Shown here: one piece after another, positions 7,611 to 16,757 of the stretch
How the letters are laid out: each line of letters begins with the position of its first letter
How positions within the stretch are numbered: the stretch's first letter is position 1
NCBI RefSeq assembly: GCF_015207755.1
Contig: NZ_JADEWH010000008.1
Coordinates: forward strand, 62,001-126,000
Source of the DNA: Nodularia sp. LEGE 06071
GTDB taxonomy: Bacteria; Cyanobacteriota; Cyanobacteriia; Cyanobacteriales; Nostocaceae
Length of the DNA: 64,000 nucleotides
Reading direction: 5' to 3'
Notes under the pieces: generated by a model
Seen by the model: only the letters and a program-made list of their open reading frames with translations
Databases searched by the model: none
What the model was told of the DNA's origin: nothing
Position numbers and translations under genes: made by a program

Positions 7611-9380
7611 ATGCAATTAAGAGACTCTCTACGCCGGACAAAAATTGTAGCTACAATTGGGCCTGCCACTAGCAGCCCAGAAATGCTGAAGGCGATTATT
7701 GAAGCGGGTGCAACGACACTGCGGCTCAATTTCTCCCACGGTACTCATGCCGACCATCAGCGTAGTATTCGCTTAATTCGGCAAACTGCCTTTGAATTAA
7801 ATCAGCCAGTGGCAATTCTCCAAGACTTACAAGGTCCAAAAATTCGCTTAGGTAAGTTTGAAAATGGGTCGATAATTTTAGCAAAAGGCGATCGCTTCAC
7901 CTTGACAAATCGCCCAGTTATCGGTTCACAAGAAATTAGCTGTGTTACTTACGATCATTTGGCAGAAGAAGTACCTGTAGGTGCAAAAATCCTCCTTGAT
8001 GATGGACGAGTAGAAATGCTCGTAGAAGAAATTAATCGTGACAAAGGCGATTTACACTGTTCTGTCACAGTGCCTGGTAAGTTGTCTAACAACAAAGGTG
8101 TCAACTTTCCTGGTGTTTACCTGTCAATCAAGGCCATGACCGACAAAGACCGAGAGGATCTCGTGTTTGGTCTGGATCAAGGTGTAGACTGGGTAGCACT
8201 TTCCTTTGTCCGCAACCCCCAGGACATGATCGAAATTAAAGAGTTAATTTCTAGCGCCGGCAAGCAAGTACCAGTAATTGCCAAAATTGAAAAACATGAA
8301 GCCATTGAACAAATGGAAGAAGTTCTGGCTTTATGTGATGGCGTGATGGTTGCTAGAGGTGACTTAGGTGTAGAACTCCCGGCTGAGGATGTCCCTGTGT
8401 TGCAAAAGCGGCTAATTGCTGCCGCCAATCGCTTAGGGATTCCCATCATCACTGCTACCCAAATGTTAGACAGCATGGTGAGCAACCCCCGTCCCACTCG
8501 TGCGGAAGTGTCAGACGTAGCTAATGCCATTTTAGATGGCACTGATGCCGTGATGCTGTCTAATGAAACTGCTGTGGGTGACTTTCCCGTGGAAGCAGTG
8601 GCAACAATGGCACGTATTGCTGAACGCATGGAGCAGGAAGAAGTACTGCATCGAGTCGTCCGTCCAAAGCGCGATGACAGGCGTTCGATTCCTAATGCCA
8701 TTAGTCAAGCAGTGGGACAAATTGCTGAACAGCTGGGAGCAGCGGCAATTATGACCCTGACGCAAACAGGAGCTACAGCCCGGAATGTCTCGAAATTCCG
8801 TCCCCATACACCGATTTTGGCGGTGACACCCCATGTAAATGTGGCCCGACAGCTACAAATGGTCTGGGGAGTCAAACCATTGTTGGTTCTGGGGCTACCT
8901 TCCACAGGACAGACATTTCAAGCGGCTATCAATGTGGCGCAAGAGCGTAATTACCTATCTGAAGGTGATTTGGTGGTGATGACTGCTGGTACACTCCAAG
9001 GAGTTTCCGGCTCAACGGATTTGGTGAAGGTGGAAGTGGTCACAGCCGTGCTGGGTCAGGGTATTGGTTTGGGACAAGGTTCTGTCAGTGGTCGTGCTAG
9101 GGTAGTTCTCACTGGCATGGAAGTGAGTAATTTTAATCCTGGAGATATTTTGGTTGCACCCCGCACCGATGCCGATTTTGTAGAAGCGATTCGGAAAGCT
9201 GCCGGGATTATTACAGAAGATGATAGTCTAACCAGTCATGCCGCAGTCATTGCTTTACGTCTGGGTGTACCAGTGATTGTGGGTGTCAAGGGCGCAACCT
9301 CAGTGATTCGTGATGGAGCAATTCTGACTTTGGATCTGCAACGGGGTTTGGTTTACTCTGGGGCGGTGGGAACTCCTTAA
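7611..9380 (+). CDS. pyk: pyruvate kinase with C-terminal PEP-utilising domain
   Basis: 589 residues. Catalyses phosphoenolpyruvate + ADP to pyruvate + ATP, the last step of glycolysis, in the cytosol. The core (1-475) has RRTKIVATIGPAT at the N-terminus, the ATP/PEP-binding TLRLNFSHGTH, the signature IAKIEKHEAIEQMEEVL (Lys and Glu of the metal site), MVARGDLGVELP and ITATQMLDSM. The C-terminal 100 residues form the extra domain of the PEP-utilising (phosphohistidine-like) type, with ILVAPRTDADFVEAIRKA and DDSLTSHAAVIALRLG. This extension is common in cyanobacterial and Bacillus pyruvate kinases and its H in TSHAA is kept. Monocistronic; the following gene is convergent. Confidence 0.97.
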   Translation: MQLRDSLRRTKIVATIGPATSSPEMLKAIIEAGATTLRLNFSHGTHADHQRSIRLIRQTAFELNQPVAILQDLQGPKIRLGKFENGSIILAKGDRFTLTNRPVIGSQEISCVTYDHLAEEVPVGAKILLDDGRVEMLVEEINRDKGDLHCSVTVPGKLSNNKGVNFPGVYLSIKAMTDKDREDLVFGLDQGVDWVALSFVRNPQDMIEIKELISSAGKQVPVIAKIEKHEAIEQMEEVLALCDGVMVARGDLGVELPAEDVPVLQKRLIAAANRLGIPIITATQMLDSMVSNPRPTRAEVSDVANAILDGTDAVMLSNETAVGDFPVEAVATMARIAERMEQEEVLHRVVRPKRDDRRSIPNAISQAVGQIAEQLGAAAIMTLTQTGATARNVSKFRPHTPILAVTPHVNVARQLQMVWGVKPLLVLGLPSTGQTFQAAINVAQERNYLSEGDLVVMTAGTLQGVSGSTDLVKVEVVTAVLGQGIGLGQGSVSGRARVVLTGMEVSNFNPGDILVAPRTDADFVEAIRKAAGIITEDDSLTSHAAVIALRLGVPVIVGVKGATSVIRDGAILTLDLQRGLVYSGAVGTP

Positions 9381-9418
9381 TTCGTAATTCGTAGTTCGTA
9401 GTTCGTAATTCGTAATTA
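9378..9418. repeat. TAATTCG/TAGTTCG heptamer repeat array
   Basis: About six tandem heptamers of taattcg or tagttcg between the converging ends of pyk and a Uma2 gene. The same unit forms the inverted arrays around the four-helix-bundle gene at 57409-57440 and 57867-57901. Confidence 0.85.
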
Positions 9419-9435
9419 AGAATTGCTGGAACCAT

Positions 9436-10017
9436 CTACTCTGATTCAAATTTAACTCTCTCGTAAATCTGGCGATGGGGAATTTGGCAATTTGCGGCAG
9501 CTAAAGTTAAAACTCCGTCTTCATTGTCAGATTCTCTTAATAGCCAGTTACCTTCTGGAGTTTTGCTAAACTGCTCAATATGAATTTGATATTGGTCAAT
9601 TAATATATATTCTTGGAGTTCTGGGATGGAACGGTAATAAGTAAATTTATCGCCTCTGTCTCTACTACTGGTAGATTTAGAAAGTACCTCAAAAATTATG
9701 CTAGGATTCACCACTGTATCAGTGCGTCCTTCTTGAAAGATAGCTTCATCTTCGATGATCAGAATATCAGGATATGTGTATTCTTGGTAATGAGGAATCC
9801 ATAGGCGCAAGTCACTCAGAAATACTTCATAAGACTTTTCTTGCAAACCCAATTCTAAAAGTCTGCTAAGATTGCGGATAATTCTGTTGTGATTAATAGA
9901 GCCTCCAGCCATTGGTATAATTTCTCCATTACGGTATTCGCTGCGGTACTCAGCAGTCTCTTCCTGTGCTAGGTATTCTTCTATAGAAGATTGCCGGGGG
10001 GGAGTTTGCACAACCAT
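9436..10017 (-). CDS. Uma2 family (DUF820) restriction-endonuclease-fold protein
   Basis: 193 residues. Uma2/DUF820 proteins have a PD-(D/E)XK nuclease fold and are massively expanded in cyanobacteria; their biological role is unknown. The N-terminus has SIEEYLAQEETAEYRSEYRNG, a classic Uma2 opening. The active-site elements are visible: YPDILIIED (Asp) and IIFEVLSKSTSSRDRGDK (Glu, followed by the conserved S-x-S/T-x-x-x-D-R-x-x-K helix). It ends with IPHRQIYERVKF. A second Uma2 gene lies at 23530-24183. It overlaps nothing and has its own short upstream region. Confidence 0.92.
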   Translation of the reverse strand: MVVQTPPRQSSIEEYLAQEETAEYRSEYRNGEIIPMAGGSINHNRIIRNLSRLLELGLQEKSYEVFLSDLRLWIPHYQEYTYPDILIIEDEAIFQEGRTDTVVNPSIIFEVLSKSTSSRDRGDKFTYYRSIPELQEYILIDQYQIHIEQFSKTPEGNWLLRESDNEDGVLTLAAANCQIPHRQIYERVKFESE

Positions 10018-10063
10018 AGGATTTATTGGTAAGGTTTTGGGAAAGATAACTTTAGCCTAGCAT

Positions 10064-11167
10064 TCATAAATAACGTGATAAAACTTCGGCGGTAGCCAGT
10101 CCGGTTTTTTCCCAACTGAATTGATTTGCTCTATTTATACCTTGGGTGGAGAGGTGCGATCGCACTTCCATATCTTCAGCTATAATCCGCATGGCATCGG
10201 TAATTTCTGCTGTGTTGTCAGGATTAATCAAAATCGCCGCATCACCCGCAACTTCTGGGAGTGAGGACAGGTTAGAAGTAATTACCGGAGTCCCACAAGC
10301 CATTGCTTCCAGAACCGGGAAACCGAAGCCTTCCCACAGACTGGGAAACACTAAGGCGATCGCACCATGAATAATTTTTGGTAATTCGCTATAAGATACA
10401 TAGTTGAGAAACTTTACCTGATCAGTTATTCCCAGTTCTGCAACCTGCCTTTGTAAAACTGGAGTGTAACGCCCATCGATGGGGCCTGCTAACCATAATT
10501 CATATTCGCCCCTATTGCGTAGCGCCGCAAAAGCAGCTATCAGTCGATGTAAATTTTTATAAGGGTCATGTCGTCCCAGGTAAAGAAAATAACGCTGACT
10601 TTCTGCCGATGTTTCTCTAATTGGGCGAAAATGTTGGCGATGATAAGCCAAAGGAATGGGCGTAATTTTACTGGCCGGAACTTGGTAAAAATCGATGATA
10701 TCCTGGGCTGTGGCTTGGGAATTGCAGATGATATGTTGCGCTTGTTTGAGGACTTGGGGAATGTAATAACGATGGTAAGGTGTTAACGGCGAGAAGCGTT
10801 TGGGAAAGCGCAACGGTATTAAGTCATGACACATAACCACAAAACGACAATTACTATTCAGGGGCGCTTCTGGTAACGGGGAAAATAACAGCCGAGATTT
10901 GAGGTTGTGATAGATTTGCGGGACTTGAAACTGTGTCCATAATAAGCGGCGCAAATGTCCCTTTGTACCTTGCTCCGGAGTCAGATTATTTGGGACTGGA
11001 TAGGATTTAAATTTCGAGTAATTTTGTGCTGTTAATAAAGTGGGTTCAAGACATTTTAAATAAGGGAAAATATTTTGAGCATAGTTACTGATACCTGTGG
11101 GTTTTGGTAAGAGAATTGATAAGTTTATAATTAATTGCTTAGAGCCAGAATTATCAGATATATTCAT
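10064..11167 (-). CDS. glycosyltransferase family 4 (GT-B fold)
   Basis: 367 residues. Transfers a sugar from a nucleotide donor to a growing surface glycan or lipid carrier; donor not predictable. The C-terminal GT4 domain is clear: [19 protein letters not shown] (about residues 193-211), [11 protein letters not shown] and the donor-site motif [20 protein letters not shown] (about 291-310, with the conserved E-x7-E). The N-terminal half carries [13 protein letters not shown], typical of mannosyl- or rhamnosyl-transferases of this group. It is the most downstream gene of the minus-strand polysaccharide cluster, 160 bp from gmd, so a GDP-mannose-derived donor is a plausible guess. No membrane segment is seen. 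Confidence 0.9.
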   Translation of the reverse strand: MNISDNSGSKQLIINLSILLPKPTGISNYAQNIFPYLKCLEPTLLTAQNYSKFKSYPVPNNLTPEQGTKGHLRRLLWTQFQVPQIYHNLKSRLLFSPLPEAPLNSNCRFVVMCHDLIPLRFPKRFSPLTPYHRYYIPQVLKQAQHIICNSQATAQDIIDFYQVPASKITPIPLAYHRQHFRPIRETSAESQRYFLYLGRHDPYKNLHRLIAAFAALRNRGEYELWLAGPIDGRYTPVLQRQVAELGITDQVKFLNYVSYSELPKIIHGAIALVFPSLWEGFGFPVLEAMACGTPVITSNLSSLPEVAGDAAILINPDNTAEITDAMRIIAEDMEVRSHLSTQGINRANQFSWEKTGLATAEVLSRYL

Positions 11168-11326
11168 TAAATAAGCTTTAATGTTGCTTTTGCCATTCTT
11201 GATCAGGAAAGTAATTTTGCTCTTTGACTAGCTTTATTGATTGAATTTTAGCCATATAAAACCCATCCCGCTTGGGTGTAATTTTACAGAGGATGGCATC
11301 AACTACAACCTTTAACATGAAAATCT

Positions 11327-12313
11327 TTAAGCTATGCTGTCGCTCAATTTTTTGAGGTCATAATCAACCATTAACTCAACCATTTGCTCAAAAGTATGTT
11401 GAGGTTGCCAACCTAGTTGAGTTTTAATTTTATCAATAGAACCAACTAACTGCACTGGTTCATCAGGACGGTAAAATGCGGAGTCAACTGAAACATAATC
11501 TGGCCAATTTAGACCAACACAATTAAAAGCACACTCAACAAGTTCTCTGACCGAGTGAGTTTCACCACTGGCAATAATATAATCGTCGGGTTGCTCTTGT
11601 TGTAACATCAGCCACATAGCATAAACAGCATCTTTGGCATAGCACCAATCACGACGAGCATCTAAATTACCTAATTTTAATTCATTTGCCAAACCGAGTT
11701 TGATTTGGGCTGCTGCGTGGGTAATTTTCCGAAATACAAATTCTGTGCCGCGTCGGGGGGATTCGTGAGTGTAGGTAATACCACAGCAGGCGTAGAGGTT
11801 ATATTTTTGCCGATAGTTAATAGTCATCCAGTGGGCGTAAGCTTTAGCAACACCATAGGGGTTACGGGGACGAAAAGCGGTGCGTTCGGTTTGGGGTGAT
11901 TCGTCGGGTTGACCAAAAACCTCACTACTAGAGGCTTGGTAGAATCTTGCATCCGGTTTGCAGCGACGAATTGATTCTAAGAGACGGGAAACACCGAGGG
12001 CTGTGTATTCCGCCGTGAGGGCGGGTTGAGTCCAAGACAGGGGGACGTAGCTTTGAGAGGCGAGATTATAGATTTCATCAGGTTGTGAGTCTGTAATTAC
12101 GTCCATTAAGGAAGATTGATCGAGGAGGTCACCAGATACAATGTGAACGTCGCCGGAAAGGTGGCTAATACGTTCCAAGTTGCTGGTGCTAGAACGGCGA
12201 ACTAGTCCGAATACTTCGTAACCTTTTGTTAAGAGGATTTCGGCGAGATAGGAACCGTCTTGTCCGGTGAGTCCGGTAATTAGGGCTTTTTTAGTTGTCA
12301 TCTGAATATTCAA
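11327..12313 (-). CDS. gmd: GDP-mannose 4,6-dehydratase
   Basis: 328 residues, an extended short-chain dehydrogenase that converts GDP-mannose to GDP-4-keto-6-deoxymannose, precursor of GDP-fucose, GDP-rhamnose and related sugars. The NADP motif ITGLTGQDGSYLAEIL is at about residues 12-27, the active-site Thr/Ser region at YQASSSEVFGQP and the catalytic YGVAKAYAH (Tyr and Lys). The C-terminal FYRPDEPVQLVGS is typical of Gmd. A partner GDP-fucose synthase (WcaG) or Rmd reductase is not in the window. The start could be the ATG at 12313 or the one at 12301; the second gives the more usual N-terminus (MTTKKALITG). It lies 3 bp after vapC. Confidence 0.93.
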   Translation of the reverse strand: MNIQMTTKKALITGLTGQDGSYLAEILLTKGYEVFGLVRRSSTSNLERISHLSGDVHIVSGDLLDQSSLMDVITDSQPDEIYNLASQSYVPLSWTQPALTAEYTALGVSRLLESIRRCKPDARFYQASSSEVFGQPDESPQTERTAFRPRNPYGVAKAYAHWMTINYRQKYNLYACCGITYTHESPRRGTEFVFRKITHAAAQIKLGLANELKLGNLDARRDWCYAKDAVYAMWLMLQQEQPDDYIIASGETHSVRELVECAFNCVGLNWPDYVSVDSAFYRPDEPVQLVGSIDKIKTQLGWQPQHTFEQMVELMVDYDLKKLSDSIA

Positions 12314-12316
12314 TGA

Positions 12317-12727
12317 TTAATATTCTGGAGCTATGAGTTCTAATGTGGGAAAGTAAGTGCGGTATCGATTAACGTCTCTAGTCAAAAGCATCATATCCGC
12401 GATCGCAGCATGAGCGCCAATATAAAAGTCTGGTAAAGGCGAGCGTTTAGTTCCACCTTTTTGGCGATATTGCATAAAGCACTTTCCCGCCAAAAAAGCA
12501 GCTTCCCAAGGTAAGTCTAAACGATGAAAAAAATTTAGCGGTAAAATTGCTTCTAGTTCTTCTATCTTTTGAAATCCCATTGAAATTTCAGCATAAATAA
12601 TGGGGTTAATATTAAGTTGGGTATTTTCGGCATATTCAATTAATTTTTCAGATGACCAATCAAACCAATTTGCATCTTCCGTGACAATATCAAGAATAAT
12701 GTTACTGTCAACCAGTATTTCTTTCAT
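12317..12727 (-). CDS. PIN-domain toxin, VapC family
   Basis: 136 residues. PIN-domain ribonuclease of a type II toxin-antitoxin pair. The acidic metal-binding residues are in place: ILVDSNIILDIV (Asp near residue 7), IYAEISMGF (Glu), LPDFYIGAHAAI (Asp) and LLTRDVNRYRTYFP (Asp). The start codon overlaps the stop of the AbrB-like antitoxin gene as TAATG, so the two are translationally coupled. The pair is inserted between polysaccharide genes and has no evident link to them; such modules often ride along in variable clusters. Confidence 0.92.
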   Translation of the reverse strand: MKEILVDSNIILDIVTEDANWFDWSSEKLIEYAENTQLNINPIIYAEISMGFQKIEELEAILPLNFFHRLDLPWEAAFLAGKCFMQYRQKGGTKRSPLPDFYIGAHAAIADMMLLTRDVNRYRTYFPTLELIAPEY

Positions 12728-12954
12728 TAATCTTGTCTAGTTAGTGCCATTACCTCATCTGTAGTCATTTTTACTGTTGCTTTACCTCGTATCCTTTCTA
12801 CTAAACTTTTAGCCGTAGTAAATTTAACTTGAGCTTTTTTTAAATAAACTGCGTCTCCAATGACTTCAAACTCGACTTCTGTGTTGGGTATGAGTCCTAA
12901 TTTTTCACGTATTTCTACGGGAATGGTTACTTGTCCTTTAGATGTGATTTTCAT
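12727..12954 (-). CDS. AbrB/SpoVT-type antitoxin, VapB partner
   Basis: 75 residues. The N-terminal swapped-hairpin DNA-binding domain is evident: KITSKGQVTIPVEIREKLGL at residues 2-21, then a GDxVYLKKAQ strand. The C-terminal part (KSLVERIRGKATVKMTTDEVMALTRQ) is the toxin-neutralising tail. It immediately precedes the PIN toxin gene with a TAATG overlap. It is expected to repress its own promoter in the 12955-13302 gap. A typical type II antitoxin; there is no sign of damage. Confidence 0.92.
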   Translation of the reverse strand: MKITSKGQVTIPVEIREKLGLIPNTEVEFEVIGDAVYLKKAQVKFTTAKSLVERIRGKATVKMTTDEVMALTRQD

Positions 12955-13302
12955 ATTTTTGCTGTCAAATAAGAAAAGTCTTACATTTAGTATTACATGA
13001 TTTCAGCACTTAAAAGGTCATTACTAACTAACAAGTTTTAGGTTGTTCATACTGAAACAGCAGAATATTTATACCAATTTTATGTGAGGCTGCACATAAT
13101 CCTGAAATTCCTTGATTAATCCATCTTTATCTGCGTCCATCTGTGTCCATCTGCGTTCAATTATTCTTGATATTTTATTCCATGCAGCTTCATATTAATT
13201 TAGTATTAGTGTAAATATTTAGTACAGCACGGCGTAAATAGGACAACCATAAGAAATCAATCAAAAGCCTATAAACTCGATTTTGACTTCCGCGTAGCGG
13301 TG
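12955..13302. other. intergenic region upstream of vapBC
   Basis: About 350 bp between the vapB start and the end of a glycosyltransferase gene. It contains a short direct repeat (ctgcgtccatctgtgtccat then ctgcgttc at about 13131-13157) often seen in Nostocales intergenic DNA. The vapBC promoter must lie here; I cannot place it. No gene seen. Confidence 0.4.
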
Positions 13303-14157
13303 CTAGCGCCTCTTACTCATACTTCGCTTCAAATACATTAACACTCCCGCCATTTTCCCTAATGAAACTTGAGGTTTGATCGCAATCAAAGCAAGTGCGT
13401 ACACAATCAGCCTAATTAATCTGACTATTTGTATCGCCAGATTTGTATATTTTTCTAATGTTATTAGATAGCTGTATGTACTATGTTTAATTTTAAGAAA
13501 CACATTTCTATTAGTAATAGATGATGGTTGATGAATTACACTAAAATTATTAGTGATGGCAATTAAATGTCCTTGATGAGCGTAGCGTTGACAAAAATCA
13601 AAATCTTCATAGTAGAGAAAGTAAACCGGGTCAAATAAAGGCGGTTCCGCAAATTTCCGTAAATTAATCATTAAACTACAACCTGAAACCCAGTCACAAG
13701 TGGCATAGGGTTTATCTGTGTGTGTTAACAAGTCTTGATGAATAATTGCCCCAATTCTCGGAAAAAAGCGACCCCCTGCAAACCAAACTTCACCTCCAGG
13801 TGTATAAATAATCGTACCAAGAATTGATAACTCTGAATGAGAATCAAAAAATCTGTTAACTTCTGCTAAAGCATTTTTTGGTAAATAGGCATCTGGATTA
13901 ATTATCCAAATAATTGCTTGCTTATCTTGATTAAAAATATATTCAATACCTAAATTGCAAGCATTACCAAAGCCTATATTACCATCAGCATGAATAATCT
14001 GCACAGATTGACTTTGAAACTGGTTAATAGCAGTCTCTTCCGGAGAATTATTGATGATTAAAACTTTGTAAGCAGTATTTTGGTCAGATGGGAATGAATG
14101 AATTAATTTAGTTAGCAGATTCGTAGAATAATAGTTAACTGTTAAAAAGTAAATCAT
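13303..14157 (-). CDS. glycosyltransferase family 2, rhamnosyltransferase-like
   Basis: 284 residues. GT-A fold, with N-terminal YFLTVNYYSTNLLTKLI, then LIINNSPEE, ADGNIGFGNACNLGI and the metal-binding motif WIINPDAYLPK (about residues 82-92). GCSLMINLRKF and YYEDFDFCQRYAHQGH (about 160-205) complete a WbbL-like architecture, a group that includes dTDP-rhamnosyltransferases. The gene starts 4 bp inside the end of rfbA (ATG overlapping), so it is probably translated from the dTDP-rhamnose operon. This supports, but does not prove, a rhamnose donor. A hydrophobic C-terminal segment (LIRLIVYALALIAIK) may tether it to the membrane. Confidence 0.88.
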   Translation of the reverse strand: MIYFLTVNYYSTNLLTKLIHSFPSDQNTAYKVLIINNSPEETAINQFQSQSVQIIHADGNIGFGNACNLGIEYIFNQDKQAIIWIINPDAYLPKNALAEVNRFFDSHSELSILGTIIYTPGGEVWFAGGRFFPRIGAIIHQDLLTHTDKPYATCDWVSGCSLMINLRKFAEPPLFDPVYFLYYEDFDFCQRYAHQGHLIAITNNFSVIHQPSSITNRNVFLKIKHSTYSYLITLEKYTNLAIQIVRLIRLIVYALALIAIKPQVSLGKMAGVLMYLKRSMSKRR

Positions 14158-15230
14158 GTCAGTTCAATTTGACAATCATCACCAATCAAAAACCGTAAGG
14201 CTTTAGGACGACGAGGTGCAATAGTCAATTGTGCGCGTTGTCCAATGACACTATCAATAATCCGCTGATTAATTCCCACAATTTTAGCCCCTTCTAAAAT
14301 GACGCTGTGTTCTAAATCGGTATCAATCAGCTTTGTCTGATTTGCAATGCTACTGTAAGGGCCAATGAAGCAGTTTTCTAAATAACAATCGTTACCAATC
14401 ACCACTGGCCCGCGAATTGTACAATTGATAATTTGGGAATTAGTCCCAATTTGGACTCGTCCAATAATCTGACTCTGGGGATCGACTATGCCTAAATTGG
14501 ATGTTTGCAAATAAGTATCGAGAATCAAACGGTTAGCTTCTAGTAAATCATCTTTTTTCCCAGTATCTAGCCACCAACCATCTAACTTGCAAGCGACAAC
14601 GTGTTTTTTGTGGTCTATTAAACATTGAATAGCATCGGTAATTTCTAACTCGCCTCTCTTTGAGGGTTGGATACGATTAATGGCATCATGAATAATGGGA
14701 GAAAAGAAATAAACCCCGACCAAGGCTAAGTTTGATGGGGGAATTTTGGGTTTTTCAATTAATTCTAAGACTCTCCCTGTTTCGTCTACCTTAGCCACAC
14801 CAAAAGCGCTAGGATTGACAACTTCACGCAGCAGAATTAAAGCATCTGGTTGTTGTTGAATAAATTCTTGTAAAAAGTAACTTAAGTCACCTTGTTGAAT
14901 GAGGTTGTCACCCAAGTACATGACAAAGGGCGAATCTGCTAAAAAGGAACGGGCGATCGCCACAGCATGAGCTAATCCGGCTGGCTGGTCTTGTAGAATA
15001 TAGGTGATGTTAGCACCAAAAACTTTGCCATCTCCGGTTTTCTTTTGGACTTCTGATCCCGTTTCTGGGCTAATAATAATCCCAATATCGGTAATTCCAG
15101 CTGCAACCATCTCTTCAATCCCATACCACAAAATTGGTTTATTGGCAACTGGGACTAGTTGTTTTGCGCCTGTATAGGTGAGTGGACGTAGACGTGTACC
15201 TTTACCACCAGATAGAATCAGTGCTTTCAT
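14154..15230 (-). CDS. rfbA: glucose-1-phosphate thymidylyltransferase, long form with beta-helix domain
   Basis: 358 residues from the ATG at 15228-15230. The longer reading to 15329 would run into rfbD and lacks the expected N-terminus. Makes dTDP-glucose from dTTP and glucose-1-phosphate, the first step to dTDP-rhamnose. The pyrophosphorylase signature MKALILSGGKGTRLRPLT is at the very N-terminus, followed by AKQLVPVANKPI, and the catalytic MYLGDNLI region. Residues about 250-358 contain hexapeptide-like repeats (IIGRVQIGTNSQI, VVIGNDCYLENCFIGPYSS) forming a left-handed beta helix. That makes it the long RmlA/StrD-like form rather than the 290-residue RmlA. It sits 5 bp after rfbD. Confidence 0.93.
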   Translation of the reverse strand: MKALILSGGKGTRLRPLTYTGAKQLVPVANKPILWYGIEEMVAAGITDIGIIISPETGSEVQKKTGDGKVFGANITYILQDQPAGLAHAVAIARSFLADSPFVMYLGDNLIQQGDLSYFLQEFIQQQPDALILLREVVNPSAFGVAKVDETGRVLELIEKPKIPPSNLALVGVYFFSPIIHDAINRIQPSKRGELEITDAIQCLIDHKKHVVACKLDGWWLDTGKKDDLLEANRLILDTYLQTSNLGIVDPQSQIIGRVQIGTNSQIINCTIRGPVVIGNDCYLENCFIGPYSSIANQTKLIDTDLEHSVILEGAKIVGINQRIIDSVIGQRAQLTIAPRRPKALRFLIGDDCQIELT

Positions 15231-15235
15231 ATTTA

Positions 15236-16120
15236 TTAAGATTTGGAGAGCCAGTCTTTGAGCATTAGTCTCAATCTTTGTCGCCAATGGGGGGGATAAG
15301 TTCCTAGAAGTTGTGATATTTTCCCACAAGCTAGGACAGGATAAGCCGGACGACGGGCTAAGGTGGGATATTCGGCGGTGGTGATGGGGATAACTTTGGG
15401 TGGTGTGAGGGGAAAACCAAGTTGTTGGGCTTCTTCAAAAATCGCTACGGCAAAGTCGTACCAGCTAATTACGCCACTATTGGTATAGTGATAGGTGCCA
15501 GCTATTTCTGGTGTTAATTGGGGTATAATCTGAGCGATCGCATCAGCGATATCTTGCGCCCATGTAGGACTACCAATTTGATCTGTCACTACACCAATTT
15601 CTGAGCGTTCTTTACCCAGTCGCAGCATGGTTTTGACAAAGTTCCCTTTACCACAGCAGCCGTAAACCCAAGCTGTACGCAGAATGAGATGATGGGGATG
15701 AGTTTGCTCAATTGCTATTTCTCCGGCTCGTTTGGTTTGACCGTAAACACCTAAAGGATTGGTTGGATCAGTTTCTTGGTATGGGTGAGTATGCTGTCCA
15801 TCAAATACGTAATCTGTGGAAAAGTGAATCAGAAAAGACCCCAGTTTTTGGCTTTCTGCGGCGATAATTTGGGGGGCTGTCGCATTGATGGCGGTAGCTA
15901 GTTCGGGTTCGGTTTCGGCTTTGTCTACAGCAGTGTAAGCGGCGGCGTTAATGATGATTTGTGGTTGGATTTCTCTGATGATTTGACGCAGGCTATCGGG
16001 TTGGCTGAGGTCTATTTGGGGGCGTGCAAGTGAGATGATTTTGTGATGGGGGGAAAGAAGTTTTTCGAGTTCTTGCCCTACTTGACCGTTGCTACCCAGT
16101 AGTAAGATTGATTCATTCAT
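15236..16120 (-). CDS. rfbD: dTDP-4-dehydrorhamnose reductase
   Basis: 294 residues, typical for RmlD. Reduces dTDP-4-dehydro-L-rhamnose to dTDP-L-rhamnose with NAD(P)H. Visible motifs: ILLLGSNGQVGQELEKLL (nucleotide binding, residues 5-22), INAAAYTAVDKAE, HFSTDYVFDG (about 100-109) and the catalytic YGQTKRAGE (Tyr and Lys, about 128-136). RTAWVYG and the C-terminal RRPAYPVLAC are family features. It overlaps the end of rfbC by 8 bp and is followed closely by rfbA, so the three are cotranscribed. Confidence 0.96.
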   Translation of the reverse strand: MNESILLLGSNGQVGQELEKLLSPHHKIISLARPQIDLSQPDSLRQIIREIQPQIIINAAAYTAVDKAETEPELATAINATAPQIIAAESQKLGSFLIHFSTDYVFDGQHTHPYQETDPTNPLGVYGQTKRAGEIAIEQTHPHHLILRTAWVYGCCGKGNFVKTMLRLGKERSEIGVVTDQIGSPTWAQDIADAIAQIIPQLTPEIAGTYHYTNSGVISWYDFAVAIFEEAQQLGFPLTPPKVIPITTAEYPTLARRPAYPVLACGKISQLLGTYPPHWRQRLRLMLKDWLSKS

Positions 16121-16685
16121 ATAGTTCCGCAGTTCTAAATGCTTGACCGTTGCTATCTTTAGCTGATAATATCGGGAGTTGTTTGATAGGCCAATCTATA
16201 GCTAAATCTGGATCATTCCAGAGAATTGTGCGATCGCCTTCAGGAGCATAATAATCTGTCGTTTTATAAATAACTTCCGCAGTTTCTGACAGCACAAGAA
16301 AACCGTGCGCCAAGCCTGGTGGTATCCACAATTGGCGTTTATTCTCAGCGCTGAGTTCATAACCTACCCATTTTCCGCAGGTGGGAGAGCTTTTTCTAAT
16401 ATCTACAGCTACGTCAAAGATTATACCAACCACAGCACGGACGAGTTTACCTTGGGGTTGGATGATTTGGTAGTGCAGTCCCCGAAGGACATTTTGCTGG
16501 GAAGCTGAGTGGTTGTCTTGGACGAAGTTGACGCTAATATCTAGTTTATCTGTAAATTTTTGGTGATTGTAGGATTCCCAGAACAAACCGCGTGAGTCAG
16601 CGAATACTTGCGGTTCGATCAGGTAAACGTCAGAAATTTCAGTAGTTATAAGTTTCACGGGTGTTGATTCTACTAATATTGGCAA
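16113..16685 (-). CDS. rfbC: dTDP-4-dehydrorhamnose 3,5-epimerase
   Basis: 190 residues, the usual RmlC size. Double epimerisation at C3 and C5 of dTDP-4-keto-6-deoxyglucose; a cupin fold. Motifs: FVQDNHSASQQNVLRGLHYQ (His is the catalytic base), KLVRAVVGIIFDVAVDIRK and WIPPGLAHGFLVLSE, YKTTDYYAPEGD (Tyr of the active site), ILWNDPDLAIDWPI. First gene of the rfbC-rfbD-rfbA block; its end overlaps rfbD by 8 bp. rfbB (dTDP-glucose 4,6-dehydratase), needed to feed this enzyme, is not in the window and must be elsewhere in the genome. Confidence 0.96.
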   Translation of the reverse strand: MPILVESTPVKLITTEISDVYLIEPQVFADSRGLFWESYNHQKFTDKLDISVNFVQDNHSASQQNVLRGLHYQIIQPQGKLVRAVVGIIFDVAVDIRKSSPTCGKWVGYELSAENKRQLWIPPGLAHGFLVLSETAEVIYKTTDYYAPEGDRTILWNDPDLAIDWPIKQLPILSAKDSNGQAFRTAELYE

Positions 16686-16757
16686 GAATAATTTAGCACG
16701 TCATATCTGCCCACCGGTTAACTTCCGTAAAGCGGCTGAAATACTTAACATTTCTAC

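Noticed and set aside
8177-8701. 174-codon frame antisense to pyk
   Set aside because: Shadow of a well-supported pyruvate kinase gene; no domain recognised.
15231-15329. Extended rfbA start at 15329
   Set aside because: It would overlap the rfbD end by about 90 bp; the signature KALILSGGKGTR begins at the ATG at 15230.
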